DNA of 64,000 nt, taken from VFZP01 sp043755595 (GTDB lineage Bacteria > Acidobacteriota > Terriglobia > Bryobacterales > Bryobacteraceae). A model generated the notes under the pieces. That model made no database searches and was not told where the DNA came from. It saw only the letters and a list, made by a program, of their open reading frames with translations. The stretch covers positions 43,965-107,964 of the forward strand of contig JAYUSQ010000059.1 of the NCBI GenBank assembly GCA_043755595.1, read 5' to 3'. Each line of letters opens with the position of its first letter. Positions within the stretch are counted from its first letter, which is position 1. This document shows, piece by piece, positions 8,641 to 18,898 of the stretch. The position numbers and the translations under genes were made by a program.

Positions 8641-11600
8641 ATGCGTGACTACGCCCGCTTCAGTTCTAACGCCTTGCTCGTTGCTGCCGTCGCCGTGTCG
8701 ACGCTGGCCAACGCTCAATCGATTTCCGGCGATCTAGTCGTGAACGTCGCAGACCCGTCCTCCGCCTCAGTGGCCGGAGCCAAGCTGATTCTGACTGACG
8801 TCGACACCAAAGTCCGCCAGGAATTGACCACCGATTCGCTCGGCAACGGTCTGTTCCTTCAACTCAAACCCGGCCTGTATAAGCTTGAAGCCACAGCCGC
8901 CGGATTTCAAACGCGAGCCGTCAACGACATCCGCATCCAGGTTGGCCAGCGTGCGCGCGTCAACGTTGAGATGGCGGTCGGCCAACTCACCGAATCCGTA
9001 ACTGTATCGGCAGCCGCCGCGACGCTCCTCAATAGTGAAAGCGCGGCGATCGGGCAAGTGATGGACCACGCCGCCATCGTCAACTTGCCCTTAAGCGGCC
9101 GCAACTTCCTCCAATTGGCCGCCCTGACTTCTGGCGCCGTTCCGATCGGTATCGGCAATTCCCCGCTACTTCATGGACCGGACGCAGCGACACCACGCTC
9201 TCGATTGCGGGCGGGCGTGAATCCAACAACAGCTTCCTCCTGAATGGTATCGAAACCCGGAACGCGCGCTTCGGTAGCGTCGGGATCCGGCCATCGATCG
9301 AAGCCATTCAGGAATTCAAAGTCCAACGCTCGACCTTCGGCGCGGAGTTTGGGCGAAGCTCGGCGGTGATTAACACAACCCTGCGCAGTGGCACGAATGG
9401 CTTGCACGGCAGCGTGTTCGATTTCTGGCAGAATCGCGAAATGAACGCGACGGATTTTTTTCTGAACAGGACAGCCCGCGCCAATCCGCCGCTTAACTTT
9501 CACAACTTCGGCACGGCGGTCGGTGGTCCCGTCGTCATCCCCAAAGTCTACGACGGCAAGAACCGCACCTTCTGGTTCTTCAACTATGAGGGACAACGGC
9601 AACGCTCCAGCGCCGCCGCCACGGCGCTCTATCCATCGCTCGCGCAATTGGGCGGCAATCTGGCCGACGATAGCGCCGGCACCGGCATTCTGCCGCGCAG
9701 CTCTGGCCTCTGCCAGGCGAATGCCACCGCTCGCCGTTGCGTCGATGTGATCGACCCAGGCTCCGGCCTGCCGTTTCCCAACAACGTCATTCCCGCCAAT
9801 CGCATCGATCCCACCACCAAGCTGGCGCATCAATTCATCCCGGCCCCCAACGTGAACGTACCTGCGGGTGCGGTCAATTTCCCAACGTTCAACACTGTCG
9901 GCACGCCCAGCCAGATTAATGACTGGGATCAGTACAACGTCCGGCTCGACCATCAGATTTCCACCCGTGACATGATCTTCGGCAGCTTCTCTTACTCCAA
10001 CGAAGACCGCGACATCAAGGCGCTTCGCCCGCTTGGCGGCGAAGGGTTTCCGCTGAAGAACCGGCTGGTCACCACCACTTGGAATCACACAGTCAGCCCG
10101 ACGATGCTCAACGAGTTCCGCTTTGGATTTAATCGCAGCGTCACTTATCGCCTGTCGGAGACATCCTTCACCAGGGACTACGCCAAGGAGATTTTCAATC
10201 TCAAGAACATCGCCACTCAGCCGATCGTCTACGGAGTGCCTGCCTTCAACCTCGGCTCGTTTAGTGCCGTGGGTTCGATTTCCCAGGCCATCGGCGCGAC
10301 GGATGAGAACATGCAGTTCACCGACAACTTCAGCGTCATTCGTGGCAAACATAATTTCCGCACCGGGTTCCAGATCAGCCGTCAAGCCTACTTCCAAGTT
10401 ACTAACTTCAGCGGTAACCCTAGCTTCACTTTTGATGGCCGCTATAGCGGTTTGCAAACGACCGTGGGAACCGGGCTCGCCGACTTCCTGCTCGGCGTCC
10501 CTTCCGCCGCCGGCGGCGCCGTGGGCGATGGACAGCAGGACATGCGCAGCACTTTTTACGGAGTGTATCTGCAGGACGACTGGCGCATCCGTCCGAACTT
10601 CACGATCAACTTCGGGCTTCGTTATGAATTCGCCCAGTCGCCCGTCGAGATCAACAATCACAGCCTCTTCTTCAGTACCGAGTTACGAAAGGTAGTGCTC
10701 GCCGGACAAGGCGTCCGCCCCGATATCGTGGATCCCGACTACAACAACTGGGCCCCGCGCTTCGGCTTCAATTGGAATCCCAAGTTCATTAACAACTTCG
10801 TGGTCCGCGGCGGCGCCGGCATCTTCTACGCCACCGACAACTTCAACGAAGAGCAGTTTAAAGTGAACGGCCCGCCCTTCTTCCAGGCGCAGACACTTGT
10901 TGGCGACATCCGCACCCCGAACCTGTTCATGCGCGACATGCTGCCCTCGTTTGCCACCTCGCCCGCCATCAGCCCGTTCTCGTTTGACCGCCTCAATCGC
11001 ACGCCCTATGTGATGCAGTGGAGCTTTGGGTTGCAGAAATCCTTGAGCTCGGACTGGCTGATTGAGGCCTAGTATGCCGGCAGCCGCGGTAACAAACTGC
11101 CCCAGCGCCGCAATCTCAACCCGGGCGACATCGATCCTTACGGCACGACCCCTATCGCCAACCGTATTCCGTTTCCCGGCTTCGGACCCGGCATGTTGCT
11201 TAATTACAACGGAGGCTGGTCCAGTTACAACGCACTTACAGCCAAGGTCGAACGGCGTTTCGCGCGAGGCCTCTATCTGTTAGGTTCCTACACCTGGCAG
11301 AAGAGTCTCGATCTCGGCGCCACGGATGATTTTTCGACCATTTCGCGCGAGTACAAGAAGTGGGATAAGGGCCGCAGCACCTTCGACGTGCCCCACCGTT
11401 TCGTCGCCAGTTTTGCCTATGAATTGCCGTTCGGGCGCGGTAAGCGGATGGGAGGCGGCATGAGCAAAGTTGCAGACCTGTTGGTGGGCGGCTGGCAAAC
11501 CAACGGCATCCTTACCTTCGCGCAAGGACAGTTCCAGACGCTCAATCTCGGTTCCGATTGGATCCAGGTCGGGAGCTTTTCGAAATCGATCCCGAACGTG

Positions 11601-11945
11601 ATTGGCGATCCTTTCGCCGGCCGTACTCTGCCCGATCGTTACTGGAACCCCGCTGCATTCGATTTTCCGCGCGACGCCCAGGGCACTCGCATTCGCGTCG
11701 TGGGCAATGCCGGCCGGAGCACTTATCAGCAAAAAGGTCTGAATAACTGGGATCTGAGCATGTTCAAGAACTTCAAGGTTACCGAGCGCTTCACCACGCA
11801 GTTCCGCTGGGAGACTTTCAATAGCTTGAATCACACTCAGTTCGGTAGCGCCAATCTCAACACACAGGCCGCCACTTTCGGCGCCATCACCAGCACCCGA
11901 GTTACTGCACGGCGCATGCAACTCGGGCTCAAAGTGCTTTGGTAA
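8641..11945 (+). pseudogene. Oar-like TonB-dependent receptor, broken by a frameshift and a TAG
   Basis: Over three open segments the sequence encodes one outer-membrane receptor of about 1,100 residues: signal peptide, a carboxypeptidase-regulatory-like beta domain (about 25-110), a plug with NLPLSGRNFLQLAALTSGA, then a long barrel ending with the LKVLW that closes many Oar-type barrels. Two lesions interrupt it. At 9161-9164 a CCCC tract lacks one base, shifting frame between ...GIGNSP and ATSWTGRSD. At 11070-11072 an in-frame TAG stands where relatives often have Gln (IEA-x-YAGSRG), a single C-to-T change. Two independent lesions argue for real decay. Intact relatives take up large polymers or siderophores and are very numerous in Solibacter-type genomes. 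Confidence 0.8.
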
Positions 11946-11957
11946 AGCGGTACCGTC

Positions 11958-14246
11958 CTATCGCGATTTCCACTTAGAGGCAAGCTGCGAGAGCTTATCC
12001 TCCATCGTCGGCTGGGGCGGCGGTTGCCGTCGCTCCGGCCGCGCCCCAGGTGTACGCGGAGGCCCGCCCACCGGAGCCATCAGCGTCTTCATCGAAAGCG
12101 CGATGCGCTTGGCCTTCGCATCCACCGTCAACACCTGCACCTTGACGATCTGCCCCACCTTCACCGCTTCGCTCGCGTCCTGGATATAGCGATTGGATAA
12201 CTCGCTGATGTGGACCAGCCCGTCCTGGTGTACGCCGATATCGACAAACGCGCCGAACTTAGTCACGTTCGTCACCACGCCTTCCAGCTTCATGCCCACC
12301 TGCACGTCGCCGATTTCTTTGACGTCGTCGCGGAAGCTCGGCGCCACAAACTGATCGCGCGGGTCGCGCCCCGGTTTGCGCAATTCCTCCACGATGTCTT
12401 TGAACGTGTACACGCCCACTGCCGCCGGCTGCATGCCTTCCTTCTCAAGCTGGTCGATCAGATCCTTGCGCCCAATCAACTCACTCGGCGGCACGCCTAA
12501 CTTCGCGGCCAACTGGCCGACGGCTTCATAAGACTCCGGATGCACCGCCGTCGCGTCTAGCGGGTTCTCACCGTCGCGTATGCGCAGGAATCCCGCAGCC
12601 TGTTCAAACGTCTTCGGACCGATGCCGGAAACCGCGTTCAACTGCACTCGCGACTTGAAGCGTCCATGCTCGTTGCGATACTCGACGATCTTCTGCGCCG
12701 TGCGCTCGCTGATTCCCGCGACGTAACGCAGCAACGCCCAAGACGCCGTGTTCAGATCGACGCCCACGCGATTCACGCAACTCTCCACCACCGAATCGAG
12801 CGACAACTGCAACTGCCGTTGATCGACGTCATGCTGATACTGACCCACGCCGATCGCCTTCGCGTCCACTTTAACCAACTCTGACAGCGGATCCTGCAAC
12901 CGGCGGCCGATCGAGATCGCACCGCGCACCGTCAAGTCGAGCCCCGGAAATTCCTGGCGTGCAATGTCCGACGCTGAGTACACCGAAGCGCCCGCCTCGC
13001 TCACCACCACGCAAAACAGGCCTTCGATTTTCGATGCCGATAACATCTCCCGCACGAATGATTCGCTCTCGCGCGACGCCGTGCCGTTGCCAATCGCTAT
13101 GGCTTTGACGCCATACTTAACGATCAAAGCTTCCAGCGTTTTCGCCGAGCCGGCTTTGTCTTTCCGGGGTTCGTGCGGATAGATGATGGTGTCTTCCAGG
13201 TACTTGCCCGTGTCGTCGATCACCGCCACCTTGCAGCCCGAGCGCAACCCCGGATCGAGCGCCAACACCGTCAGCCGCCCCGCCGGCGCGGCCAGTAGTA
13301 GATTCTGCAGATTCTCGCGGAAGACCTTGATCGCTTCCTCATCCGCCCGCCGCTTCAACTCCAGGCGAATATCGGTCTGGATCGACGTATTGAGCAGCCG
13401 CTTCCAGCAATCGTCGATCGCCAGTTGCAGTTGCGGCGTCCAATCGCCCGCCGTCCGATGAATCCTGCTCGACAACTCCGCCGTGGCCGCCGCCGCGTCC
13501 ATCTCGATCGTGAAGAACAAAATGTTTTCGTTCTCGCCTCGCCGGATCGCCAGCATACGATGCGAAGGAATCGTCTTGGCCGGTTCACGCGCGTCGTAAT
13601 AGAGTTTGAACTTGCCGTCCGGATCCTCGCCGGAATCCATCTTGCGGCTCGCCACAACCCCGGTGCTCATCATCATTTCGCGCAACGCTTTGCGGTAGTC
13701 GGCGTTCTCGCCGATCGTCTCGGCGATGATATGCCGCGCGCCTTCCAGCGCCTCTTCCACATTCGCCACGCCCTTCTCGGCATCGACGAATCCCGCCGCC
13801 AATTCCAGCAACGAAAGCGCCTGCGCTTCCTGATTCCAGATATAGTCCGCAACAGGCTGCAGGCCTTTCTCGCGCGCGATGGTCGCCTTGGTGCGCCGCT
13901 TCGGCTTGTACGGCAGATACAGATCTTCCAGTTCGCTCTTGTCCAGCGTCTTCTCAATCCGGGCCTTCAACTCCGGTTTCAGCTTGCCTTGCTCTTCAAT
14001 GGAAGCGAGAATCGTCGCGCGCCGGTCTTCAAGATCTCGAAAGTAGCCGAGCTTGTCTTCAATGAGGCGGATCTGTACCTCGTCAAGATTGCCGGTTTGC
14101 TCTTTGCGATACCGTGCGATGAACGGCACCGTGCCGCCTTCATCGAGCAATTCGATGGTGGCAACCAGGCTCTTCAGCGAGACCGTGATTTCCTGTGAAA
14201 CGTGGAGGAGGACGTGCGCGGGAAGCGCTTTCTTTGGATCGGTCAT
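11958..14246 (-). CDS. tex: Tex family S1 RNA-binding transcription accessory protein
   Basis: A protein of 762 residues (768 if the upstream ATG at 14264 is used). It shows the full Tex order: an N-terminal helical region with TVPFIARYRKE and LEDLYLPYKPKRRT, an RNase H-like (YqgF) domain with LDPGLRSGCKVAV, a helix-hairpin-helix region with NTAS and VSGIGPKTFEQAAGFLRI, and a C-terminal S1 domain starting near GVVTNVTKFGAFVDIGVHQDGLVHIS. Tex binds nucleic acid and acts in transcription and RNA turnover in the cytoplasm. Length and domain order match the family. The C-terminal tail is Pro/Arg rich. It converges on the receptor pseudogene with a 12-base gap. Confidence 0.95.
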   Translation of the reverse strand: MTDPKKALPAHVLLHVSQEITVSLKSLVATIELLDEGGTVPFIARYRKEQTGNLDEVQIRLIEDKLGYFRDLEDRRATILASIEEQGKLKPELKARIEKTLDKSELEDLYLPYKPKRRTKATIAREKGLQPVADYIWNQEAQALSLLELAAGFVDAEKGVANVEEALEGARHIIAETIGENADYRKALREMMMSTGVVASRKMDSGEDPDGKFKLYYDAREPAKTIPSHRMLAIRRGENENILFFTIEMDAAAATAELSSRIHRTAGDWTPQLQLAIDDCWKRLLNTSIQTDIRLELKRRADEEAIKVFRENLQNLLLAAPAGRLTVLALDPGLRSGCKVAVIDDTGKYLEDTIIYPHEPRKDKAGSAKTLEALIVKYGVKAIAIGNGTASRESESFVREMLSASKIEGLFCVVVSEAGASVYSASDIARQEFPGLDLTVRGAISIGRRLQDPLSELVKVDAKAIGVGQYQHDVDQRQLQLSLDSVVESCVNRVGVDLNTASWALLRYVAGISERTAQKIVEYRNEHGRFKSRVQLNAVSGIGPKTFEQAAGFLRIRDGENPLDATAVHPESYEAVGQLAAKLGVPPSELIGRKDLIDQLEKEGMQPAAVGVYTFKDIVEELRKPGRDPRDQFVAPSFRDDVKEIGDVQVGMKLEGVVTNVTKFGAFVDIGVHQDGLVHISELSNRYIQDASEAVKVGQIVKVQVLTVDAKAKRIALSMKTLMAPVGGPPRTPGARPERRQPPPQPTMEDKLSQLASKWKSR

Positions 14247-14306
14247 GTACGGGTAGACTTCCATCCTAGCGCGCCGTAACCGGTGGACTGGGATACAATC
14301 GTCCCG

Positions 14307-14451
14307 GTGCGAAAAAATCGACCCGGTCGCTCTCTCTGGACTCTTGGACGTGTGGATGCGCGGAGACGAAGATGAACAGCGCGAGACCTTTGCCTATCTC
14401 CGTCAGGCGCTGGATGAGGATCGCCCCGAAGGTTACAAGCTCTTTCCATGA
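14307..14451 (+). pseudogene. Antitoxin-like small gene with a probable A-tract frameshift
   Basis: The frame ending at 14451 encodes ...LLDVWMRGDEDEQRE, then FAYLRQALDEDRPEGYKLFP, a style I associate with small antitoxins encoded before PIN-domain toxins. Its stop overlaps the PIN frame ATG (ATGA at 14448-14451). A GTG at 14307 lies 7 bases after TACAAT (14294-14299), like other starts in the window, but is one frame off; removing one A from the six-A tract at 14312-14317 would join it to the rest. If an ATG at 14356 is used instead, a 31-residue peptide is intact. Assignment as an antitoxin rests on position and general style. Confidence 0.4.
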
Positions 14452-14681
14452 GTCTGACCGTCCTCCTGGACGCCGGTCCGATGGGGATGATCACGAACCC
14501 AAAGATATCTCCTGAGAATGAAGCTCGTAAAAAATGGCTTGCCTCGCTCGCCTAGAGCGGCGCTTTTATTCTGCAGGCCGCCGAAGTTTGGGCGGCTGCC
14601 CGCAAGATGGGACGGCCATCGGCCAGTAACGGGGTGCTGGATGCCGACATGATCCTCTCCGCCCAGAGGGCTGACCAGTTC
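14448..14681 (+). pseudogene. PIN-domain (VapC-like) toxin remnant with internal deletion and TAG
   Basis: The frame starts TVLLDAGPMGMITNP, the first Asp-containing strand of a PIN ribonuclease domain. After 35 codons it meets a TAG at 14553-14555. The same frame goes on with LQAAEVWAAARKMGRPSA and LDADMILSAQ, which match the last acidic positions of a PIN domain. The middle of the domain (roughly 60 residues) is absent, as is the true C-terminus, so this is a decayed toxin. VapC-type PIN proteins cut RNA and are neutralised by the gene before them. Two apparently intact PIN pairs lie at 26750-27369 and 32702-33348. Confidence 0.65.
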
Positions 14682-14743
14682 CTCTACGCTGCACCGTTCA
14701 GGGAAGAATCATCGCCGCGTGCCTACGTGGGAAAATCACAAAG

Positions 14744-15652
14744 ATGGTCAGCCACCAAGTCCTCGCTCTCCAGCTACCGGTTGAGACGGAGGAGATGTAT
14801 GGGGTCTTCAGTCCGGATCGATCTCGTCTATTGACGGGAGGCGATGGGGCTAGTCCCAAAGCTCATATTTGGAATATCGAGACCGGAACTTGTCTTCAGG
14901 TGTTCAACGGACACAAAGAACCTGTCGCGGCTCTCGCCTGGGCCGGGGATCAACGGTCGGTGGCCTCGGGTGCTTTCGATCGATGCGTACGCCTCTGGGA
15001 CGTGGCATCAGGTGAGTGTCTTCGTGTTTTATCTGGTCATCGGTCTTACGTCCGCTCGGTGGAATTCAGCCAGTCGCGAGAGCGAATCCTCTCTGGATCC
15101 GGGGACGGAACTATCCGGCTTTGGGATTTGGCGACCGGCAAGATGCTGCAAGAATTCCAGGGCCATAGGGACGGGGTCTATCATGCTGTTTTCGACCCAA
15201 GCCAGACTCGGATCCTGTCAGGAGGGCGCGACCATACCATCAGGCTGTGGAAAATCAGTACGGGACAATGCTTGCGATCGATTGCGGGGGCCTATGTGCA
15301 GTGTCTCGCCTGGCATTCCGACCGGCGACGTTTCCTTTCATGCGCCAGAGACATCCGCCTCTGGGACTCGGAGACCGGCGAATCCCTGCGGGTGTTTGAG
15401 GGGCACAGGGACACAATTCGATCCGTCGCTTGGAGTCACGATCAGCGCCACATCCTCTCGGCTTCCCATGATCGCTCTGTGCGGATTTGGGAAGCGGAGA
15501 CGGGCCGCTGTATTGAAGTGCTTCCGGGCCACGACGAGTGTGTTGTCAATGCAGTCTGGACCCTGGACCGCAGGTCCGCGATTTCCTGCGACTCCAGCGG
15601 TGGACTGCGCGCGTTCACAGTGGACGCAGCATCCAATTCCGAGGCAAACTAA
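14744..15652 (+). CDS. WD40-repeat beta-propeller protein
   Basis: A 302-residue protein made almost only of WD40 repeats, about seven blades of 40 residues, each with GH near the start and a final (I/L)WD, RLWD or RIWE. That is enough to close a seven-bladed propeller used for protein-protein contacts. There is no signal peptide, membrane segment or enzymatic domain. In Solibacter-like genomes such propellers often sit C-terminal to TIR, caspase-like or NTPase domains; here the 5' side instead runs into the decayed PIN remnant. The protein may be a stand-alone propeller or a truncated descendant. The start is uncertain: the ATG at 14744 has no good ribosome site. Confidence 0.7.
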   Translation: MVSHQVLALQLPVETEEMYGVFSPDRSRLLTGGDGASPKAHIWNIETGTCLQVFNGHKEPVAALAWAGDQRSVASGAFDRCVRLWDVASGECLRVLSGHRSYVRSVEFSQSRERILSGSGDGTIRLWDLATGKMLQEFQGHRDGVYHAVFDPSQTRILSGGRDHTIRLWKISTGQCLRSIAGAYVQCLAWHSDRRRFLSCARDIRLWDSETGESLRVFEGHRDTIRSVAWSHDQRHILSASHDRSVRIWEAETGRCIEVLPGHDECVVNAVWTLDRRSAISCDSSGGLRAFTVDAASNSEAN

Positions 15653-15715
15653 ACCAACCCCTCGAGAGCCGCGCAGGGACACTTGAAATGGTATGTGCGG
15701 CCACATTCGGACTGT

Positions 15716-17026
15716 TTAAGCGGATGCACGAACCAACTCACTCACCTTGCGCGACGCCGTCGGAAAGCGCTCCAACCCTACGCCCAACACATCATCGGCC
15801 ACCGTCAAATACAAATCGCCAATGGTCCCCGTAGTCCGCGTATGCACGCCCGTGCGCAACGAACCCACATGCCCGGCGACGATCATCGACAGCCCGTTGT
15901 TCTTGTGGTCGTTCGCTTCGGCGTGCTCGTGGATGTAGAGCAAGCAAGTCCGGTCCAGCAGCGTTTGGCTGCCCTCGCGAACCGACCGCAACTTGCCCAG
16001 CAGATACGCAAACTCCTCCACATGCCACCGGCAAATATCGCGCATGATGCGCTGCCCGTTGGGACCGTCGGCCCCCGGAGCCTGGCCATCCCGATGTGTA
16101 TAGTCGTGATGCCGCGCCGCGGTGTAACCAAGCCACGGGAACCGCGAAAGGCCCTGGCACTTGGTCAGCATGTACGACGCCACCCGCGTCTGATGCGTGG
16201 CGAATGCATGCACCAATAGATCCGACTGCAACTTCGCGATGCGTGGCCAATCCTTCATGTCGCCATCGTACTGCGGCTCGTCCACTTTGTAGTATTGCGG
16301 CGGGAGCGTGGAAATCGAGCGCTCAAGATCGCGCACGGCATCGAGATGCTCACTCACGCGCTGCTGATCTGCCGCGCCGATCTGCTTTTTCAGCGTCACC
16401 GCATCCTGCCGCACGGCATCCAAAACGCTCTTCTTACGATTGATCCACCCAAGCTCGCGTTGTCCGAACAACCGGTCGAAAAGTTTGTGCGGCAGCATCT
16501 CTGGCGGCAGCGGGCGATCATAGCCCGCCCAGCTCATGTTGCGCTGGACGCTTTCGCCGAACGACTCTTGCGACACGCCGATCTCTAGCGAGCGGAACCG
16601 TGAGTTGGCGCCGATCTTCGCCGCAATCGCCTGATCGAACGAAGCCCCGCCAGAGCCGCGTCCGGTGAATTGCGTGCCGGAAACCAGCGCACTCATTGAG
16701 CGGTGATGATCGTTGCCCGGACCTGGCATGCGCGCGGCGGGGCTGTCGATGCCGGTCACGACGTGAATGTCTTTGCGGAACGAAGCCAGCGGCGCGAGGC
16801 ACGGCGTGAGTACGAAATCCGAGCCGGTCTCCGAGGGAATCCAATACTTCTCGGGAATGCCGTTGCCGTTGAACCAGAAAACGAAGCGGCTCTCGATCGG
16901 CGCCTGTTCGGCGGCATACATCGTGCCAGCGGAGTTGAACATCGCCTGCAGCGGCGGCAGCGCCAATGCCACCGGCCGTGCGGCGGCGATGCCCTTCAAT
17001 AGCGTCCTGCGGCTTAGTGCTTTCAT
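15716..17026 (-). CDS. DUF1552 family secreted protein
   Basis: A 436-residue protein with a twin-arginine-like N-terminus (SRRTLLKG and a hydrophobic stretch to about residue 38), then FVFWFNGNGIPEKYW, the common start of the DUF1552 domain. This family is found in planctomycetes, verrucomicrobia and acidobacteria, almost always beside a DUF1592-type cytochrome protein. Its function is unknown; it resembles DUF1501 proteins distantly. The ATG overlaps the stop of the DUF1592 gene by four bases (ATGA), so the two are translationally coupled and probably form a complex in the periplasm. Confidence 0.85.
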   Translation of the reverse strand: MKALSRRTLLKGIAAARPVALALPPLQAMFNSAGTMYAAEQAPIESRFVFWFNGNGIPEKYWIPSETGSDFVLTPCLAPLASFRKDIHVVTGIDSPAARMPGPGNDHHRSMSALVSGTQFTGRGSGGASFDQAIAAKIGANSRFRSLEIGVSQESFGESVQRNMSWAGYDRPLPPEMLPHKLFDRLFGQRELGWINRKKSVLDAVRQDAVTLKKQIGAADQQRVSEHLDAVRDLERSISTLPPQYYKVDEPQYDGDMKDWPRIAKLQSDLLVHAFATHQTRVASYMLTKCQGLSRFPWLGYTAARHHDYTHRDGQAPGADGPNGQRIMRDICRWHVEEFAYLLGKLRSVREGSQTLLDRTCLLYIHEHAEANDHKNNGLSMIVAGHVGSLRTGVHTRTTGTIGDLYLTVADDVLGVGLERFPTASRKVSELVRASA

Positions 17027-18864
17027 GGTTTCCCTTGCTCCTCGACCGAACCGGCCAACGCCACTATCATATCTTGGAACCGGAAACCCGATTCGCGAAA
17101 GCGCGCCGTCACGCGCTCGATCACGGGCCGGTCTGCCGCCGTCTCATGCCGTCCCATTGCGAAGCGGAAATATTGCTTCACGACGCACTCCTGGCATTGC
17201 GCATTCGCCGCCAGTATCGGCCCCAGCTCTTTCGGCGACTTAAACTCGGAGTTCTCGATGCCCGTCACCCAGCCCGAATTGTCGATTTCGGCTTCGACGA
17301 CTTTGTTGTCTTGCTTGCGATCGTATTTCGGCAGCTCGACCCGAGCCTTCTCGCGCCGCGCGCCGGAGCCGTCGAATTTCTCCAGCCCAAACCCGATCGG
17401 GTCAATCAAATTGTGGCAACTGGCGCAAGAGGGATTCGTCAGATGGACGCGTAGCTTGTCGCGATTGGTGAGCGCCACCACATCGGCTGCCGGAAGGTTC
17501 GTGTTCACGCCGGGCGGCGGTTGCGGCACCTGTTGGCAGAGGATATGTTCACGTACGAATAACCCGCGCGCGGTGATCGAGGTATCGGCCGGCTTGCCGG
17601 TGAGCGAAAGGAATGAGCCGTGCCCTAACACGCCGCCGCCCCGATCGCTCGTATCTGGAAACGCGACCTTGGCAAACTCCTCGGGCGGCGCCGGCAGCTT
17701 GTACAGCGCGGCGAGATCCGAATTCAGAAACGTGTAATTCGCCGTGTAGAACTCCATGAAGCTGCGATTGTTCCAGATAAGATCCGCGGCGAGGCGGCGA
17801 GTTTCTTCCGTCATCGCCAGCGCCAGTTCGCGGTTGAATAGCGGGAAAGCCCGGCGCTCCTTCACCATCGTTACGATCGAGTCGAACCGGAACCACTGCG
17901 CAATGAATTCGTCTGCGGCTTGGCGTGCGCGCGGGTCCGTCAGCATACGCCGCGCCGTCGCTTCGATCCCCGCAGGCGTGTCGAGTGCGCCGCGTTCGGC
18001 GGCCGTGATGAGCGCCTCGTCCGGCATCGTATCCCAAAGCACGTAGGAGAGCCGCGCTGCCCGCACGTAAGGCCGCAACTCCGGCTTAGCCGCAGTTTCC
18101 GAGCGATACAGAAAGGCCGGCGATTGCAGCATCGCCTCCATTGCCAACTTCGCCTTGCCCTGACGGTACAACGCGCCGTATCTCGTCAACTCTTCCGGCG
18201 TCAACGGCCGGCGAAACGCGCGCTTGCCAAAGTCGCGCACGAACTGCGGACCTGGGTCGCGCCCTTCCCAATTTGCCGCCAGCTTCTCCGCCGCCGCCGC
18301 GTAGTTATCGGCCAGGATCGGCGAAATACTTTGTCCCTGATACTGAGTCTTGAAGCCGTCGATAAAATCTTCGACCGGGAATTGGCGCGATGGAAATGTG
18401 CGGTCGCCCAGCAAATCGCGGACGGTGTTGTCGTACTGCGAATGGGTCAGCCGCCGGAGCACGGTCTTCGCTCCTGCCGCGCGCGAATATGTGCGTCGGG
18501 CCACCGGCGCGGTTGTGACCAAGTGATCTACCCATCGCCGCAGCGTGGCCTCTTCTGGCGATCCCGGCTTGATCCGCGGCCCGCCGCCATGTTTCACTCG
18601 CATCGTCGGCTTGGCCAGCAGTAACGAATCTTCCGGTTTGCGCGTATCGACCAGCGCGCGCAGCCCATCGCCGAAGCCTTCGACTTCATCGGCTGCGGCG
18701 TCCTTTTCCGGGAACACCAACCGTGTGGTGGAAGCTACGCCATTGGGTTGATGGCACCCGGCGCACTCGGCCTTCTCGAGCAACGGCATCACGTCGCGAA
18801 CAAACGCAGGCTGTTGTGCCGCTACGGCAACCGCACAGGCGAACAAGACGATCGGCGAGCGCAT
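17023..18864 (-). CDS. DUF1592/DUF1588/DUF1585 cytochrome-containing protein
   Basis: A 613-residue protein (618 if the ATG at 18879 is used). A signal peptide is followed by a haem site CAGCH near residue 35 in a cytochrome-like domain, the DUF1587 region with LTHSQYDNTVRDLL, DUF1592, then DUF1588 with GVLGHGSFLSLTGKP, a second haem motif SCASCH followed by IDPIGFGLEKFD, and a C-terminal DUF1585 helix region. This is the full planctomycete-type domain order. The proteins are exported and thought to take part in redox-linked polymer breakdown, but no reaction is proven. It is the first gene of the pair with DUF1552. Only about 35 bases separate it from the divergent acyl-CoA synthetase gene. 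Confidence 0.88.
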   Translation of the reverse strand: MRSPIVLFACAVAVAAQQPAFVRDVMPLLEKAECAGCHQPNGVASTTRLVFPEKDAAADEVEGFGDGLRALVDTRKPEDSLLLAKPTMRVKHGGGPRIKPGSPEEATLRRWVDHLVTTAPVARRTYSRAAGAKTVLRRLTHSQYDNTVRDLLGDRTFPSRQFPVEDFIDGFKTQYQGQSISPILADNYAAAAEKLAANWEGRDPGPQFVRDFGKRAFRRPLTPEELTRYGALYRQGKAKLAMEAMLQSPAFLYRSETAAKPELRPYVRAARLSYVLWDTMPDEALITAAERGALDTPAGIEATARRMLTDPRARQAADEFIAQWFRFDSIVTMVKERRAFPLFNRELALAMTEETRRLAADLIWNNRSFMEFYTANYTFLNSDLAALYKLPAPPEEFAKVAFPDTSDRGGGVLGHGSFLSLTGKPADTSITARGLFVREHILCQQVPQPPPGVNTNLPAADVVALTNRDKLRVHLTNPSCASCHNLIDPIGFGLEKFDGSGARREKARVELPKYDRKQDNKVVEAEIDNSGWVTGIENSEFKSPKELGPILAANAQCQECVVKQYFRFAMGRHETAADRPVIERVTARFRESGFRFQDMIVALAGSVEEQGKP

Positions 18865-18898
18865 GGGATCGACTATCATTCTATATCCAGCCCATCAC

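Noticed and set aside
9171..10661. Long antisense open frame of 496 codons inside the TonB receptor
   Set aside because: It mirrors the receptor's codon structure, has low-complexity charged composition with no domain, and the plus strand clearly encodes the barrel.
9366..11072. Treating the middle segment of the TonB receptor as a complete gene
   Set aside because: It lacks signal peptide and barrel end, and both flanking frames continue the same protein.
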